A stretch of 64,000 nt of DNA from positions 16,850,241-16,914,240 of the forward strand of contig CM049318.1 in NCBI GenBank assembly GCA_026874595.1. The letters run 5' to 3'. Source of the stretch: Sipunculus nudus (taxonomy: Eukaryota; Annelida; Sipuncula; Golfingiida; Sipunculidae). The position numbers and the translations under genes are program-made. Every line of letters starts with the position of its first letter. Within the stretch, counting starts at the first letter, position 1. The notes beneath the pieces were generated by a model, which was given only the letters and a program-made list of their open reading frames with translations, was not told the origin of the DNA and did no database searches. This document shows positions 37,701 to 53,300 of the stretch, piece after piece.

Positions 37701-40700
37701 AGCAACATTCATCCTTGCTGTGTTGTAATAAACACCCATGCTTGTCTTTATAAATGTTATCAAAATTAAAATCTTACTGGTCCCTTCCTGGGGTATCTCC
37801 ATCAAACACAGACGATTGTTCGATAGGGACAAGGCCTGCACTGATTCTGCTAATGTAGACTCCGTTAGAGGTTACAGCGCTGTACTGACCGGCTCCATTA
37901 TAACCTTTGATAGTCACAAATGCTTGCCGTGTTCTTGAGAGGTCAAGGTCCGTCAGGGTCACATTGTACACCCCCTGATGAACCGGAGTGAATTCCTTTA
38001 TCTGACTTCCTCCCGGTGTGTTACCAACACTGATCTCATAACTGCAATAAGAAATAAATAATATAGTTGTTATTGCTGAAGCTGTGTCCATGTACTTTTC
38101 ATACCTGCGGCTAGTATGACTGAATAATAAATAAAGTGAATTTCCTCAAGGTATTAAAATATACTTTTGAAGATTAAGAGAGCATATATGATGATATAAT
38201 GTTTGCCACCAACCCTACAATTCCGGATTCCGGATCAGTGAAAGGTTCAAATGCGGCGGATATCTGCGTGACCGATCTTTGACACGTAACATCCATTTCT
38301 GAACACACTGCAACAAAGAGAAACAAAATGAAATGTAGATCATTGCCAAATAAAAAATAGGTTGAAAGGAGAGTACAGGCTAGTCATAATAAGTCCTAAT
38401 ATTCTAGAAAAATATCCTCTCGAGCGTTTTTATGTTATTTTGTTTACCCATGTAATAAAAAGTGTTGATTAAAATCTCAAAAAAATAGTTCATTTACCTG
38501 CACTTCCTTTGCAATCGTCTGAGTGAGATGCATTCGCAAAATTCCACACCGAGGTCGAATGAAGCTCAACGACTAGATTTCCCTGGTATAACAAAATTAG
38601 ATGCACGATGGGCCTCGTATGCTCGTTTGTACCTTGCATAAAAAATACCTAACCTCACCCTTGAAACGTTATACAAAAGAATGTCTCATGGCACAGCCAA
38701 CAGGAGTTTACAACGTCGTATCATAAAGTTATTAAAACGAATGCAATCAAAGTTTACCAATCATGAAGAGACACTGACCTTTGGCGGCGTGTCATCGATG
38801 ATTACTTCCGATCCGTTACCTGATGACGCACGTCCGGCTGCGTTCGTTGCCGAGACGGTCACGAAATACTTCTTCCCGTGATCCAAACCCAGTTTATCAA
38901 GACCTAGTTGCATATTACAAACTTTCAAACAAAATCAATTCAGAACTACAGGAAGGTTGTTTTATCTCCCATGTATGCTGTTGGAGTATGCTTTCCTTAG
39001 TGATGAATTATTGCAGGCGAAGAACAGATCAATTATGACATACAGGGAGAGTACTTTAAATATGCTATTTTAATTATACGTTTTACCTGTAAATGTATAG
39101 TGCTGGATATCTGCTGGGAAATCAGAAAAGGCCGCCAGAGAATCATCGCCAATGTACGTTCCCAGTCCGACCTTGTATGACGTGATCCTGGATTCCCGCT
39201 CAACATAACCGTCCCAGCGGCACAACATTGGGCTCTCAGCTACATAAACATTTCATATACAACACAAGCATAGAAAAGAACGCAATGGTTATATGGAGAA
39301 ATTGAAGTTAATACTCATCGTATTCAATATAATCAGATTAACATTTTTTTACTCAAGTGTATGTTGAATTGTAATCGTGACTATATCAGTAATGAGACAG
39401 AGTAATGAAAATAATATTAATACAATGTCACATGGTTTTTCGCACATATCTCGTATCATATTTTTTACTTATTCAAATACTGATAATAAAGCAGTACGAT
39501 AAATCAGTCCCTTAATAATTTCACATCCAATCTTAACGCATCGACTAACACCTGAAAATGCAACAGCGCAAAAAATTAAAATCACATTGGATCATGACGA
39601 CTACAACGATAAAGATTTAGCAACCAAAATTAAATCAATCATTCGTGATACTTCACGTTGGAATGGGCAGTTATGTGATGTTTACCTGCGATGAATTTTG
39701 GACACTGGACACGGCCATCGTCAGGAGGGGTTTCATCCACCAACACCGAAATCGAATCTTCTCTTTTGTCAAGTCCGGCCTTGAAAATGTTGTAATTAGT
39801 AGGCAATTAATTCAACTACATAAACGCGCAATTAATCTTATTCTGGGTTTATAAGTTCATATAGCACAGTGATAAGCATTACACTTCTTCATCCCTCTGT
39901 TCTCAATCTTATTATAGAATATTTCCCACTGAGATAATAATGGTTCGAACCGCTACTAACAGATAATCTTTGCAAGATAGCACGCTCGCCAATTGTAGAA
40001 ATTCTAACACTGTAAAATAATACAACACAGAGTTTGAAGTAAAAGTCCACCAAAGTTTGGAAAAGTAATACGTAATGAGCCTATTGTGGTTATACTACCA
40101 GTTATCTGTAAGCCTGAAAAATGATATGGAGAGTTGTTGGATAATAGATTTTGAAGGCGCTAAACTACACTAATCTCCGCACTACCCTGGACACTAAGTG
40201 ACTGCTCCCACTTCCTGTTCCCAGATAGGTTGTCCCGTTGGAAGAGTCCAATGTATATATGGGGGGGGGGTTACTTATATTATACAATATCCTACATTCT
40301 CACTCTCGTTTGTTTGTCTGTCTGTCTTATCAGACTTGTTTCTCAGTCCTTATCATCCTCGTCCGTATGTCTTATCAGACTTGTCTGTTTGTCTTATCAT
40401 CCTTTTCTATCTTATCAGACTTATCTGCCAGTCCGACTGTCTTATCATTCTTGTCCGTCTGATAATACTTACTTGTTATGTCCCTCTGTCGTACCGCCAT
40501 TGTCTGTTTGTATCAGAATTTGATATTTTTTTCCGTTTGTTTTTGTCCATGAACCAGATATACAAGCTCTGAGTGGATGCCTGAAACGTCATGTGGACTG
40601 ATGTATCCCCAGGAAGGGAAAATTTGAAGGACTTTTGGATTCGATCCATACCAATGTGCTGACATCAAAAGAACTGACTTTCCCACATAGTAATATAAAA

Positions 40701-43700
40701 GTCTTAACAATTACCTGATTCACGACAAAGAGTGTCACTATATTTGTTCTTCCTCCAGTTGACGGCTGGAAGGCTGCATTTGGAATGCTCCCGACTGATT
40801 GAAGTTCTGACACCATGACACGTGGGGGTGTACCTATGGGTAACAACCATCCATACACAATGAATTCCCACAAATTAGCGACTGTTCAGACGTATATACT
40901 ATGTATTTCTTGAAAGATCTTTTCTGAACATAAAGAACTTTCTTAGATTAATACATACATTCATCTCACTGAAAATTACTGCTAATGTCCTTTCCTTATC
41001 TTGTTCGTTTGGTGTTTTTGTCATTTTCTAGTTCATGGTTTATATTAATATTGTCATAAAAGTATTTATTCAAAAAAGATTTTTGAAATATGTACCCGGG
41101 ATATCACTCAGACCGGCAATTGTCAAGTTGACCCCGCTTTCTCCGTCTGTGTTGTTCCAAGAGGCGCTGATAGCTGCCGGTTCTCGCTGGTACACCACAT
41201 TTCCGGTGATGTTAGAGTCTTCTGGTCCAAGCTGGGTGAATCTTACGTTCGGGGGCGTTCGATCCACAGTTACACCATTGGAAGAAGTTTCCAGGACATT
41301 GCCGGATCCGGTAACTGCTCTGACTGTGGTGAAGTACTTTTTTCCTTCAGAGAGTTGTAACAGCGCCTGGGCGTGATAATGCCGCGATTTCTCTGTTGAT
41401 GAAATGAAGATTAGAGTGTATTAAAACAGGATATACAGCTGTAAATTTCAATGTGACATGTCATTCACTGCAAGAGCATTTGTCAGTTCAAAGTATGTCA
41501 TTCAATGCAAGAGATTTGTTTGTTCAAAGCATTAACGTCGATGTGCAAGGAATAAGACAGAAAGTCTTAAACATAGAAAACATCGTATTACATTAACGTC
41601 ATGGACGAATGATTAGGCCACATATATTACTGTAAGTCGCTGTAAGATTTGGGCAATTTCACTCTGTCAAATAAAACAGTACAAAGAGAAGAAACCATGA
41701 AAATCTCAGCGTTAGCATGAAAATATGATTTTCAGAGCATAACACAATCATTAAACGTATGTTAAGTACATATATTGATATTTGAAATCATGGAATCAGG
41801 AAATCCTGATATTTTATAACACTGGAAACAATTACCTTCAGTTACTTGTTTGTCTTTCACAACAATTCCTCTCATCATGAAAGGCATGACGTCATCAGTC
41901 AGCGGGGCTGTACCTACGCCCCACAGGTAATGAGCTATACCGTCCCTGACGCTGCTGAAACCGTGGAAGGACGCAGTGATTGTCGTAATGTCTGTCTGAT
42001 AGTCAATGTCCTGACCCACTGCCGGACCGTCCTCCACCAGCCCGGTCTTGTCTCCTTCCACAATCTTCACCGGACTTTTAAAGCACACAATAACATCAAT
42101 ATATAACAGTTCATTACTCCTACGTGTGTATGCTGTAACATAACATATATAATTAACTTTAATAATCTACATAACAACAAAGAATCCCTTTTGCTATATG
42201 GATGAAATTCACCAACAGATTTTTATCCATTGATTTGTATTTCGAACTGGCTAACGGTCAATGTGTCATAAATAAAAATAAATTATGTTCAAGGTAATAA
42301 TAATAATAATAATAATAACAAGGACGAAAGAATTCGTTCCTCGAAGCAGGTTGCCGAACCTTGATGAGGCGGTCAGACTCTCCAGGCCAGCTCCGTTGAT
42401 ACACTTCACAGTCACGTGGTACACTGGGGTGTTGGTCTGTGGGTCCGTCAGGGACATTCGGAATCCCTTCATGTAACGGCTCCCAATGTTACCGACGTCG
42501 GTAAATGTTAACGTGTCCTGACCCCCTGTTCAAGGTGAAACAGACACAAGAAAATCCAATGTTCTGACAAATTATTCAAAATATTCTGAAATCAATTAAA
42601 TCAGCAATTTTTTATAGGGACCTCTATCAAGTCCGCGCTTGTTCATAATTCATGGAATGGCGAACAGTGTCCCTTGAGGAAGAAAGGTCTACGCAAGCAG
42701 CAGCGCTTCCAGAGCCTTGCATACATAGAGTTATGTCACTGTTTGAAATGAACAATATTTTGTCAACAGCAATAATTGTATTAATAAACTGCCGCGAAAT
42801 CATGATGAGCCCTGACAAGCATTACAGAAAATGATAAAATAATGAACATAACTAAATTGTAACAAGCAAATTCCCATCACAAAATCACAAAAAAATTGAC
42901 CTGTTTGGTCTGTTTGATATGGTCTGTACTATAACCATAACATGTCATACCTACCCAATGATACCAAAGGTATGACTATATGCCAAACAGCCACAACCCT
43001 GACCTACAAAGCCGAAGAAGTACACCACTCAACAAAGTTAACCAAGGTATAACATGTTTATATTTTCTTACCTGGACTGGTTCCTATAGCAACCTGATAG
43101 GTTTCCACTCCACTCTCCGGGTCGAATCCCCGCCAGCTAGCCCAGAGTCCCTCCTGTTCATTATGGATCACGTAGCCGTCTTCAAGCTCCTCACCCTCGC
43201 CGTTGATTGAACCAGCGTTGACGTACATCATCTAGACAGTATTAGCAGAAACAAAGGCTGGCAACAATGTTTTTTTTTTAATTTCACGTGTTTGGTTTAC
43301 ATGTTTTCTTATTTCATGCGCTTTGCACTTCAAATCTCTAGAATGCGATGTACCATGTAAACCTTGGGTTCTTTAATATATGTCTGTCTAGAATAAGCTT
43401 TGTACGATAAACACTACAGCTAAAACATATTGGGTATTTAAAGTTGAAGGAAGTATGGTATAACGATTGCTATTTATTGAAGCACAGATACTGTGATCTG
43501 TTTGGTAATTATATCATAAATATAATGATGGTCATATGAAATGATGATTATTATAAATGCAAAGCATTATTAATTCAGAAGATACATTCACCTGGGGAGA
43601 TGTGTTGTCCACGATCACGCCATCTGTCTGGTGTGCGGATGTTAATTTAGCTCGGTTGACAGCGGCCACTCTGAAGTTATAATGCAGACCCGGCTCCAGA

Positions 43701-46700
43701 TTCAGCGGCTCGTCCGTAGTGAATACCGTCGTCTCACCGGGCAAGTCTCTAACCTGTGATCTACAGTATAAAATATGCCCAAGATATAAGCAAGTAAAAC
43801 AAACAAACATTTAATAGTTTTATGTAATGCACTAGCAGCAGCGCATGATATTATAGACATTTGGCGATCCCGCTATAACATTTCCGACACCGCATTTTAA
43901 ACTTCCTACAACCATCAAACGATAGCTGAGGGTTAAATGTACATCGATATATAATATAACAGATTTTGCATTGAACTAATAAGTGGAACATGAAGTCGTA
44001 GGCAAATCTTTCTAACATGGTTACAGTTTATGCAAGGTTAATGTTATACACGTCAGTTATGTTTGGTATAAACTTTTCAATTGTTGATTACCACATGTAC
44101 CGTATGACCGACTTGTTAATCTACACTACAAGAAGATCAAACAAAAATCAATGGAGCATGTAGTAACTTTGCTGTGGAGATTTTTTATCGCGTCCCCCTT
44201 GGACTAGATTAATTATACTAGCTTACTGGGTAGATCTTTACGCTCCTCTTGTCTTTGGTGTGGTAGGCTTACCTTGCCGGAAAGACTTTCGAACGCGTCC
44301 CGCCTTTGGTCTGGTAGGCTGTGACAGCATATTGGTCTAATCCTGACTCGGGATCAGTGAAGTTCCACGTTGCACTCAGCTCAGTGGTAGATGACTGTGG
44401 AATATTATGACTTATTAATACATATGATCTCTAATTTGGCAAAAGGGCTATATCAGAAGCAGCTGATGTAATACAATTGTCTCTGTTCTCCGTCCTGCTT
44501 TCAGTAAAATGCATTTTACCTTACATCAGACTGCGATGTACCTATTCTGCCAATAGAGCTTCCTGCTTTGGCAGTATTTTCCATGGAAACCCTGATAAGG
44601 ACTAGGACTGATGTTAAACTACTTTAGAGATTAACAAAGTAAGCAATTTCTGAGAAAGGTTAATAATGGACAAATGACTGTGTCGTTCTTTAAAGTCGAT
44701 ATTAAGTTGTATTACACCTAAGTATAAACTGAGTTTAATTCTTGTGATTTCCAATATCACTCACTGTGTAACGTGCGTTTGTGCCTGGTTCTGGTCCATC
44801 TGACAATGAATGCATTCTCGGCTCGGTCAGATCTACTGAGAAACCAGAAGATCTCGACATGGAAGGACTGTTAGCTCCGTTTGTTGCAGTGACGACTACA
44901 TGCACAGCGTCTCTATGGTGAAGATGTAGATGGTGCACGGACCACGTTGTCACGTTTGGCATCACTTCGTCTGCGTGGATCTCTGTAGCAGCCGTGTTAT
45001 CTCCTTGAAACGAAGAAGAATCGTTTAATTCTTTCATAGGGATTTACAACCAAGATCGGGAATACCTATATGGTGCTTGGTAGATTCCGGCAGATGGCAA
45101 GTCTTGCGTCTTTTCTCCTACTTACATTTGAGATTCTTACATCAGAAAATTCAATGTTATTTTAAACTATTATACAATGCTGAAACATCTCGCTTTATTA
45201 AGTAATATGAAAAATAGATAAAATTAGTTATAACTCGATAGTTAATTATAAAGAAACAAATTAAACACAGAGTTATCGCCCTAAATGTTAGGCGAACACT
45301 TAAGAGAACTCGCACAGGCTCCCCCACAACGAAACACTTTCACGAGATTGTCTTTCACAATGCAGCTGTAAACGAATAATAATTGATTGGGAAACCTTGT
45401 GGGGGTTTAACTGAGTGTTCCTTTTCTGTTTCAGAAAGAAAAAAAGTGAAGTTGTTTACCATCATGTTTCCTCCAACAAGCGACCCTGTATTTGGTAAGA
45501 CCAGACTCCGGGTCCATGAAACCGCGCCAGTGGGTGTGAGCTACTGCAGCATTCGACGAGAACTCAACGTCAGGTTCCCCAGGCTTCCCATCATACACTT
45601 GGCCTCTGTTTGGCGGGGTAACGTCTACCAACACTGGAAAACGTAATAAATTTTATGGCCATTCCAAAGACACACGTAACTAGCTTTATTTTTAAGTATG
45701 CGCTAATGCATGGTCTAGAAATACAATATACACTTCCAGCAAATGAAGACTCATGTAAAATAAAGTGGCATAATTTTGAATAAATACATCGCGTCAGAAA
45801 CTAGATCTATTCAATTTCGTTATACAATGCTCAAACATTTGGGTAAATTTAGGATATTTTGAAAAATTTTGGAACTGACTTTTCTGAAAGTGCTGACTTG
45901 ACCTGCAAGCATTAAGATAAAGAAGATTAAAGCCGATATTCCTAGTAGGTGTCCTGATGCACAGTCTGAATAAGGTCACTCATGTAGGAAAAACAAAGGT
46001 AGCCTGATGACTAAAATCATGATCAGTTTACAGGACAGGAGAGGTTTTGGGGGTGACATCCCTTTCGTTCCGATATTACGTCTTTTGTATTGTTTTTTTT
46101 TCTCGAATTTATTATGGCTATCTTTTATTGGACCTGTTGGGTTATTAGCCCCCGATGTAATCGGACAACCCCTGCCTTCGCAGATCCATCAACAGCTTAG
46201 AGTACAACCTTTTAACATATGTACCTCCACTGGAAGTGGCTGTTACGTTCAGCTTGTCATGGCCGTTATGATAGGCTGTCACCGTGCTGAAGTAAGATGT
46301 ATTGTGCTGGAGCTGGACTTCCCAGCATCTGCTGGTCACAGTCCTATCAACGATCTCAAATTCAGCGACGTCATCCACGTGAGGAGAGGTGCCAGCGCCA
46401 ACTCGATATCTCCCTGAAATATGGTAGTCAATCGTTAACTTAAATTCTCTCTATTTCTAACGAGTTCACACCTGTGGTTTAACGATGGAGGTTGTTATGA
46501 GGTAATATCAGCGGTCCTACTGAGGTTACATCGGTAGTTCTAATAAGTTTCATCCGAGGTTCTAATGAGATTATCAAAAAAAGCCAGGACAGCGGTTCTG
46601 TAGTGCAGTATTTATATTTAGAATTACCTCTTTATGAAAATAAAGACACAAAATACGATCACCCAAACGAAAAACAAACTGCAAACCGAAAAACATGTGT

Positions 46701-47272
46701 ATAATATATAGGTTAATATATATTGTTACCAACATAATCACATGCTACATAACACAACATGACCATACATTTCTCGATCATAGTAAGACAAAAATATATA
46801 CTTACAGATACCGCTCTCAGGGTCATAGAATCCAGTCCAGCTGGCACAGAGCCTGGTGCTTGATGACTGATACGTCAGATCCCCCTGGTGGACGTTTTCG
46901 CCATCATAAACCACCCCGGCTATTGGTGGTGAGGTGTCTACCAGGATTGGTCGGTCTGCGTGTCTTGATGTTCGCAGGTCAACTGTAACGAAGAACATCG
47001 ACAATTTTATAAATTATAATAAATATAAATAAATTATAAAGTAGAAAGTACTGGTAGCACATCAGCAACGCTTAAGGCGCAGGACTGCTGGCCTGAAGGT
47101 TCCCAGTTCAGCCCACTGCCGCAAAATGTGGAATAATTCAAAAGCATCAAAGATTATCACTTTATATCAATTGAATATGACTTATCCATTATTCTAAATA
47201 ATGTAAATATAACATCTGGCACTCAGAATGTCTACCATCACATTTAAAACATAGATCGTTCGTTATGGGTGA

Positions 47273-47324
<52 letters not shown>

Positions 47325-50296
47325 AAATGATGTGAAAACTTGTTTTGATTCAAATGCAAACATTTTTTACATAAGTATTTGATAATATAACGTACATTTT
47401 CGTACATAGCAACAAAACTCTGCTTAGCCTCTGCCCCTAAATGTAGGGCTTGCCACTTTTGATTCCTAAATGCAGATACTTTAATAAATTTCAATTTTCT
47501 ATTTTCAATAAGAAAAATTATCACAAAAAAGTTTGAATCCTTAAAAACTATTTCATAATACTTTTTCAGTAACACTGGTTTTAGTAGGTCCATAAGCTTA
47601 ATTACTTACTATATTAAACACACCTATCTTGAAACAGAGCTACAAAATAGATTACAACTGCGAAATCTATTGCGATTGCGTTTAAAATTCACTTTTTCAT
47701 CAATTAGCATTTGTTTTGCCAAAATATAATTTTATTTGAAACAGTTGTAGTTACATTTGAACCCAACCGTTATGCATATCTAGAGGACATGAAATAATTA
47801 CGTAGCCATTCCATTCGTAAGGGAAATAGTTATTGTCAGCTTATCCCTGGTAGGTTTATAAAAAGAGAATTGTGTTGTAAATTGAGATTACCATTATTGG
47901 TCACACGGAGCTTGACCCATGCCGGGACTCCGTCTGGCACTTTGTAGTAGTACGTCATAGGAGACCCAGGGGGCGCGTCCTTCCATGAGAGAAGTGCAGT
48001 GTCTCGCCTGCTGCGGCCAAGTCCGAATTCTGTTCTTTTGATTCCAGAATGAGGGTCTCTGTCAGACACGGAAAGCAAAATAATACACATATTCTAGATA
48101 AATATGGAAAGTGATATGTGTTAAGTAGCTAATCAAAATACTACTTATGATGATTTGCTTATAATCATCGAAAAAATGTAGATGTCAACACTCCTCTGCG
48201 TTATTACGTTTTATCGTTTATTTGTGTGGGAAATTCTGTTATTTCACTTTTGTTAGAATTGTTTCTTCTCGACATCTGTTTCGTTGGATGATATATAAAT
48301 TCCTGAGATCATCCTGAGACAAAACCTTCTTACAGAATTACATGTTGTACAATCATTTCTCAGATATTGGAATGATCTGTGGTCTGCCAGGCTTGTTTGT
48401 TTCAACTAAGTCAAGACATTTATTGAAAATATTTCAACGCTAAGTAAACCTATATGAAAATAAATAGAACATATGTAAACTCGCATGCTTGGAAATGTTT
48501 CAAGCATGTTCTGTAGACCATGAATTTAAAATTATAAACAAAACAGCTTGGTCACCCTCATGACATTATATGTCGAATCATATGTCGAACTAGGCCTTTT
48601 GGTGGGCAGAGATTCCCCGGTGGGTCAACAGTATAAACGGAATCATGCGTCGATGGGATAATGCAAAATGGGTAGGTGGGCTGATAGTTTTCAAGTTTCT
48701 AGGGCCTCTTTTTTACTCCAGCCCGCCGCTCCCTTGTAAATAAAAGGCTATGATATCTATGCATGTTACGCCATCGGAATCCTTGTCTACAGTATATGGT
48801 CTATAATGATATTGTCTGTCCTGAATACACACTATTGTTCAACCTGACTACTCACGTGGCATTGTATATGAATGTGATGCTTTCTCTATTGGAGTCGTAA
48901 CGGACATCCCTCAGATAGTAGAACTCTGGCGGGGTCGTGTCCACGGTGTATGGCGTGGTGTGACACACTGACACCGTCATTGGTCCGCCGAACTGGATCT
49001 TATTCATGGCGCGTATTGTTACAAAGTAGTTTCCGTCTGTAGAGAAAGTAGTTTTTGACAGCACATTTAAACAAAAATGGTACTTAAACGTATTAAAGTG
49101 ATTAAAATACGTTTAAAATTAAAAACCCTAATATTTTTTTGTTAAGATATTAAGTACACATCTTTACCCGTACAACTGTACACAGAATGAATTCAGATTT
49201 GGTGTAAGAGAAAAGGGCTTTAAACCTGCGCTGTTCTTCCTGTAAAAAAAAGCTTATATATCTTATCAACGATACTGATATATCCCTGAGCCGATGTATT
49301 GGTTTCTCTATAAACAAACCTGAATTAACCTGAAAAGAATGATAAATTATTTCATATTAGACTTGAAATAAATAATAATACCATAAGGTTTAATTATGAT
49401 TTTTTTATACTTTCATTGATCAATATTGAAATTAAGTAAAAATCTGGGATGACATTCATGTATGACGCAAGGTTTACCTACACCTACAATATTCCACGGA
49501 TTTTGGCTGCTAACCTGTTAGTTTTAGTGGTTGCGCCAGCCCTTGGTTATTCCACTGTGTCTCGTCCGGCAAGTGATCGTGCGGGTCAGTGTAACCATAC
49601 ACGGAATGACCGCACAACTCTCTACCTATAGACCACGTGTACACCAGGATCCCAGTCTGAGGGTCACGGAAACCCTCCCAATTAGCTGAAAAAAAAATCC
49701 ATAAATAAAATCATCTTCATACTACCTAGTCTGGGCCAACATCGCTTTCTCAGTCCCTGATTCAGCGAACCCCAATGGTGGCTTTTTAATGAATAATAAA
49801 CAAGCCTGCAAGTGTTTGGGTGGATCAAAATCCAACGAACAAAATGTAAACATTTTACACTGCACATGTTCTAAAAAAGAACGCGTATGCATCAGTAACG
49901 GCAGAGGTTTGTATGGCTATGTCTGATTAGTCAAATTCTCGATACCCTCCAGGAAATTGTAAACGTCTGGTCTAGAACTGACACTGAGACATTTGAGTGG
50001 TATAATTTGCTTGTTCGTTATTCAGAGCAGCTTGCTGAATCAAGGTCTGTGAAAGCGTAGCTGTCAGTATGAAGCAGTATAATTAGCCATCATATACAGC
50101 CAGGGATGGTACACAGGAATAATTTGCGTTTTATGGTCGCTTCCATACTTTTAAACACAGAGACCCATAAAATAATTCGAAAAAGAGTAATTATAAAAAA
50201 AGATACAATCAGTTAATTATAAAATATTAAATATTTGTGAAAAATGTGTTTTTTTTGGCTTAAAGTACCTACATCGTGATAGAAAAAAAATGCATT

Positions 50297-50352
<56 letters not shown>

Positions 50353-53300
50353 TTAAAAATGGTCTACATGTGTTTTTTATCAACAAATGACAAAGTGGCG
50401 ACATAAGATGCGCACAATAGCAGGATATTCCGTTTCTATTAGATACCTGACATAGACTTGTTAGCCCTCGTGTACCGCTCATCCAACGTTGCTCGGTGGC
50501 CGTTATAAACCGTACTGGATCCAGGTCCGTCATGGAGAAGTCTGAATAAAAGGAGGAAATTAGGGTTGTCCTGATGTATTGATAAACTGGTATAATTAGA
50601 CTGGCAGATCAGACTATTGATGATCCAGATGGGAACATAAAAAAAAATAGGTATGATCCTTTTTTTTAATTAAAAAAAATAATTAACGTTACTTTTACTC
50701 TTTGCTAGAAGTCTATAATAATTATGGTAACAAAATATTGCAACTCAACCGCGTCTGAGTTCCTGAACGATACTACTATTTCGATAAATTAATAAAAAGA
50801 TCATCTGTTTTTATAGAGCACTGGAATGGTATGTCAGCTAAGCCCCTCTTAATATAAAGTGTTCCGTATATATGTGAAGAGAGTGAATACTCACAAACAT
50901 CACATGACCAAAATGACATCTGGAACTCAAGGAAATCATTATTTTTGTCCTTACCTGAAGTTTGGTAGCGGTGTCTCGGTGGCGCAACGGATCCGGTACT
51001 TCATTGGAACAAATGAGTCACATCTCACATGTCTCAGGATGTCTACAGATCCGTTAACGACGACGCCCGGGAGTGGTGGGGTGAAATCGGCAAGGACGCC
51101 GGGAGAGGGCAGCACATTCTGGTAACCTGCAAGTTACATTTGATCTGGATGACTTTGTGTCATCACTGGTTGCAGGCGGCACTGTCTATGGGCTCAAGTT
51201 TATGATCATCAGAGCCCGATGGATGAAGTGTTTATATACGATTCCTTCCTTTTGATTTGTATATCTAGGGACAGGGTTTTTGTATCAAGGCAATGGCGCG
51301 AGTCTGAATTGCAAATGGAAATTTTATTATTCACGATGATGTTGGCTGTTTAAGGCGGGTTCGAACCTAGCATGCGTCTTTAATTTCCTTCTGATGCCAT
51401 TATTCCACTGCGTTATGTACGTATTGTATGTGACACCTTTGTACACATTGCAACATTACAACATTGCACATACAAAACCGGATCCAGCCAAGGGGGGGGG
51501 GGGGTACAGGGTGTCCGGACCCCCCCCCCCCTTTTCTGTCACCGCAAACTTTTTTAAGGATTTCGGACCAAATTTTACGGCCTGGATCCCTCCCCCTCCC
51601 TTTTCGGACCTCGAGACCTTTTTTAGGCTTTGTCATTAGTCATCCTAGGTTGAACCTGCCGTCCTAAATCCTGGATCGGCCCCTGACAAACCAACGCAAT
51701 GGCATAGTGATATCACATGGAGAATTGTATTTCACAGTTTGTGAAACAAACATTATTCTCAAAACAAACATTAAAACTGGAAGTAAATGGATCATGCATT
51801 ATATGCGTGTTATGAATGAAAGACCTGTTATCTTACCAATAATATTCTGGATGAAGTACTTGTGAAAGTAGAGATAGTTATGACCGAGCTGGAGCCGAGT
51901 GTAGTTAAAACTAGACTTATGTCCGATCCCGTATCTCTCGTAATGCATGAAGCCGCCAACCTGTAAAAAATGACAGACATATTGTCTATGAGCCTTCTAA
52001 TACAACTGATGTTGTTATTTTATATAACCTTACTTTATATAACCTTGCCCACATATTTAAACGTGTTGTACTCAAGGTTTGTGTAATGATTTTACCCCCC
52101 CCCCCTCAATACCGTAAAAGATATGTTTTCATAAAATATACTCTTCAATATACAAACAGGACAGACTAAGGGCATCTCATCTCGTAGTTTGTTACAATTT
52201 TTTTGTTTATTATTGTTTCATGTTAAAAGAAATTTTTTTTTAGAAAAAAACATTTTGTTTACTAGGAAAAGAATATGTGGAGAGATAAACAGCTGCTATT
52301 CAATCAACAAGATTAACATTGTCCCTCATTTGTTAACTTGTATATGTGTAATTTAGTACCTTTTTGAATATAATAAAACAAACCAAATCTTACCCTGTGT
52401 CTCTCTACCTCGTGACTTTCGACTTCATGTAAAAGCTCACAAGGGCCTCCGTCAGCTTTGTGTTCATAGTTGAAACCGCGACATCTTGTGGTGGGAAAGG
52501 TCAAACAGTCCTTCGCGCACTGTTGCACTCTTGGATAGACTGTGACCTTATACGGGCTTGTGACCAGTCGTCCTTGCCTTGGAGCTATTAGTAATAATTG
52601 CTATGTATAATTCCTATAATGAACGTATTAGATGCATCAGAGGTGAGACAACCTGGGCACGGGTCATCAAAAAGCATGTTAGAATATAATTAAAACCATG
52701 TATGCAAGTATTATATATAGCAAGAATTGTCATCATTATTCTTAAAGGAATAGAACCTTGGTATGAAAGAGAAATAGGTCTTAAACTGATTTATTTTATA
52801 CTTTTTGAGATATTCCTGTTCTGGTGTCCCATAGTTCTGTGCTGCGGTGCATCAATTCATTTTGTTTATAGTAAAGTTAGCTTACTTTCTACCTAATGAC
52901 CGCATCTTCTGGCATGTCATGATATCTTACCCGACCATGATGTATGCATGACCCTTAATAACATTCACGTTACAGATAATCATGATATTAACCCTGGAGG
53001 TCCACCGAGCAAGTAACAGTCGATCCGCTGAAAAATGTGAATAGGTCTTGTTACGGGACATTGTTTTTAATCATCTGTACAAAAATGACACCTACTGTCT
53101 GAGCCGCGTATAAATCTTACCTCTGGCAAAATGCATGTTGAAGCTCCCACTACCAATTGGTTGCCGGTATTTATAATTAGGGTTATTCTTTTAGATAAAT
53201 TTACATGTTCAAATGAAACAGGGACATGTGGGTTACAAGGAAAAGGTAAGATGTATCTATGACTTGAGAATCGCCTGTCATGCACTTTTGTCGAGTTAGT

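Noticed and set aside
40198-40572. Long overlapping plus-strand frames
   Set aside because: Produced by the pyrimidine minisatellite; low-complexity Leu/Ser/Cys protein with no domain.
46007-46417. 136-codon plus-strand frame
   Set aside because: Shadow of exon 22 of the giant gene on the opposite strand.
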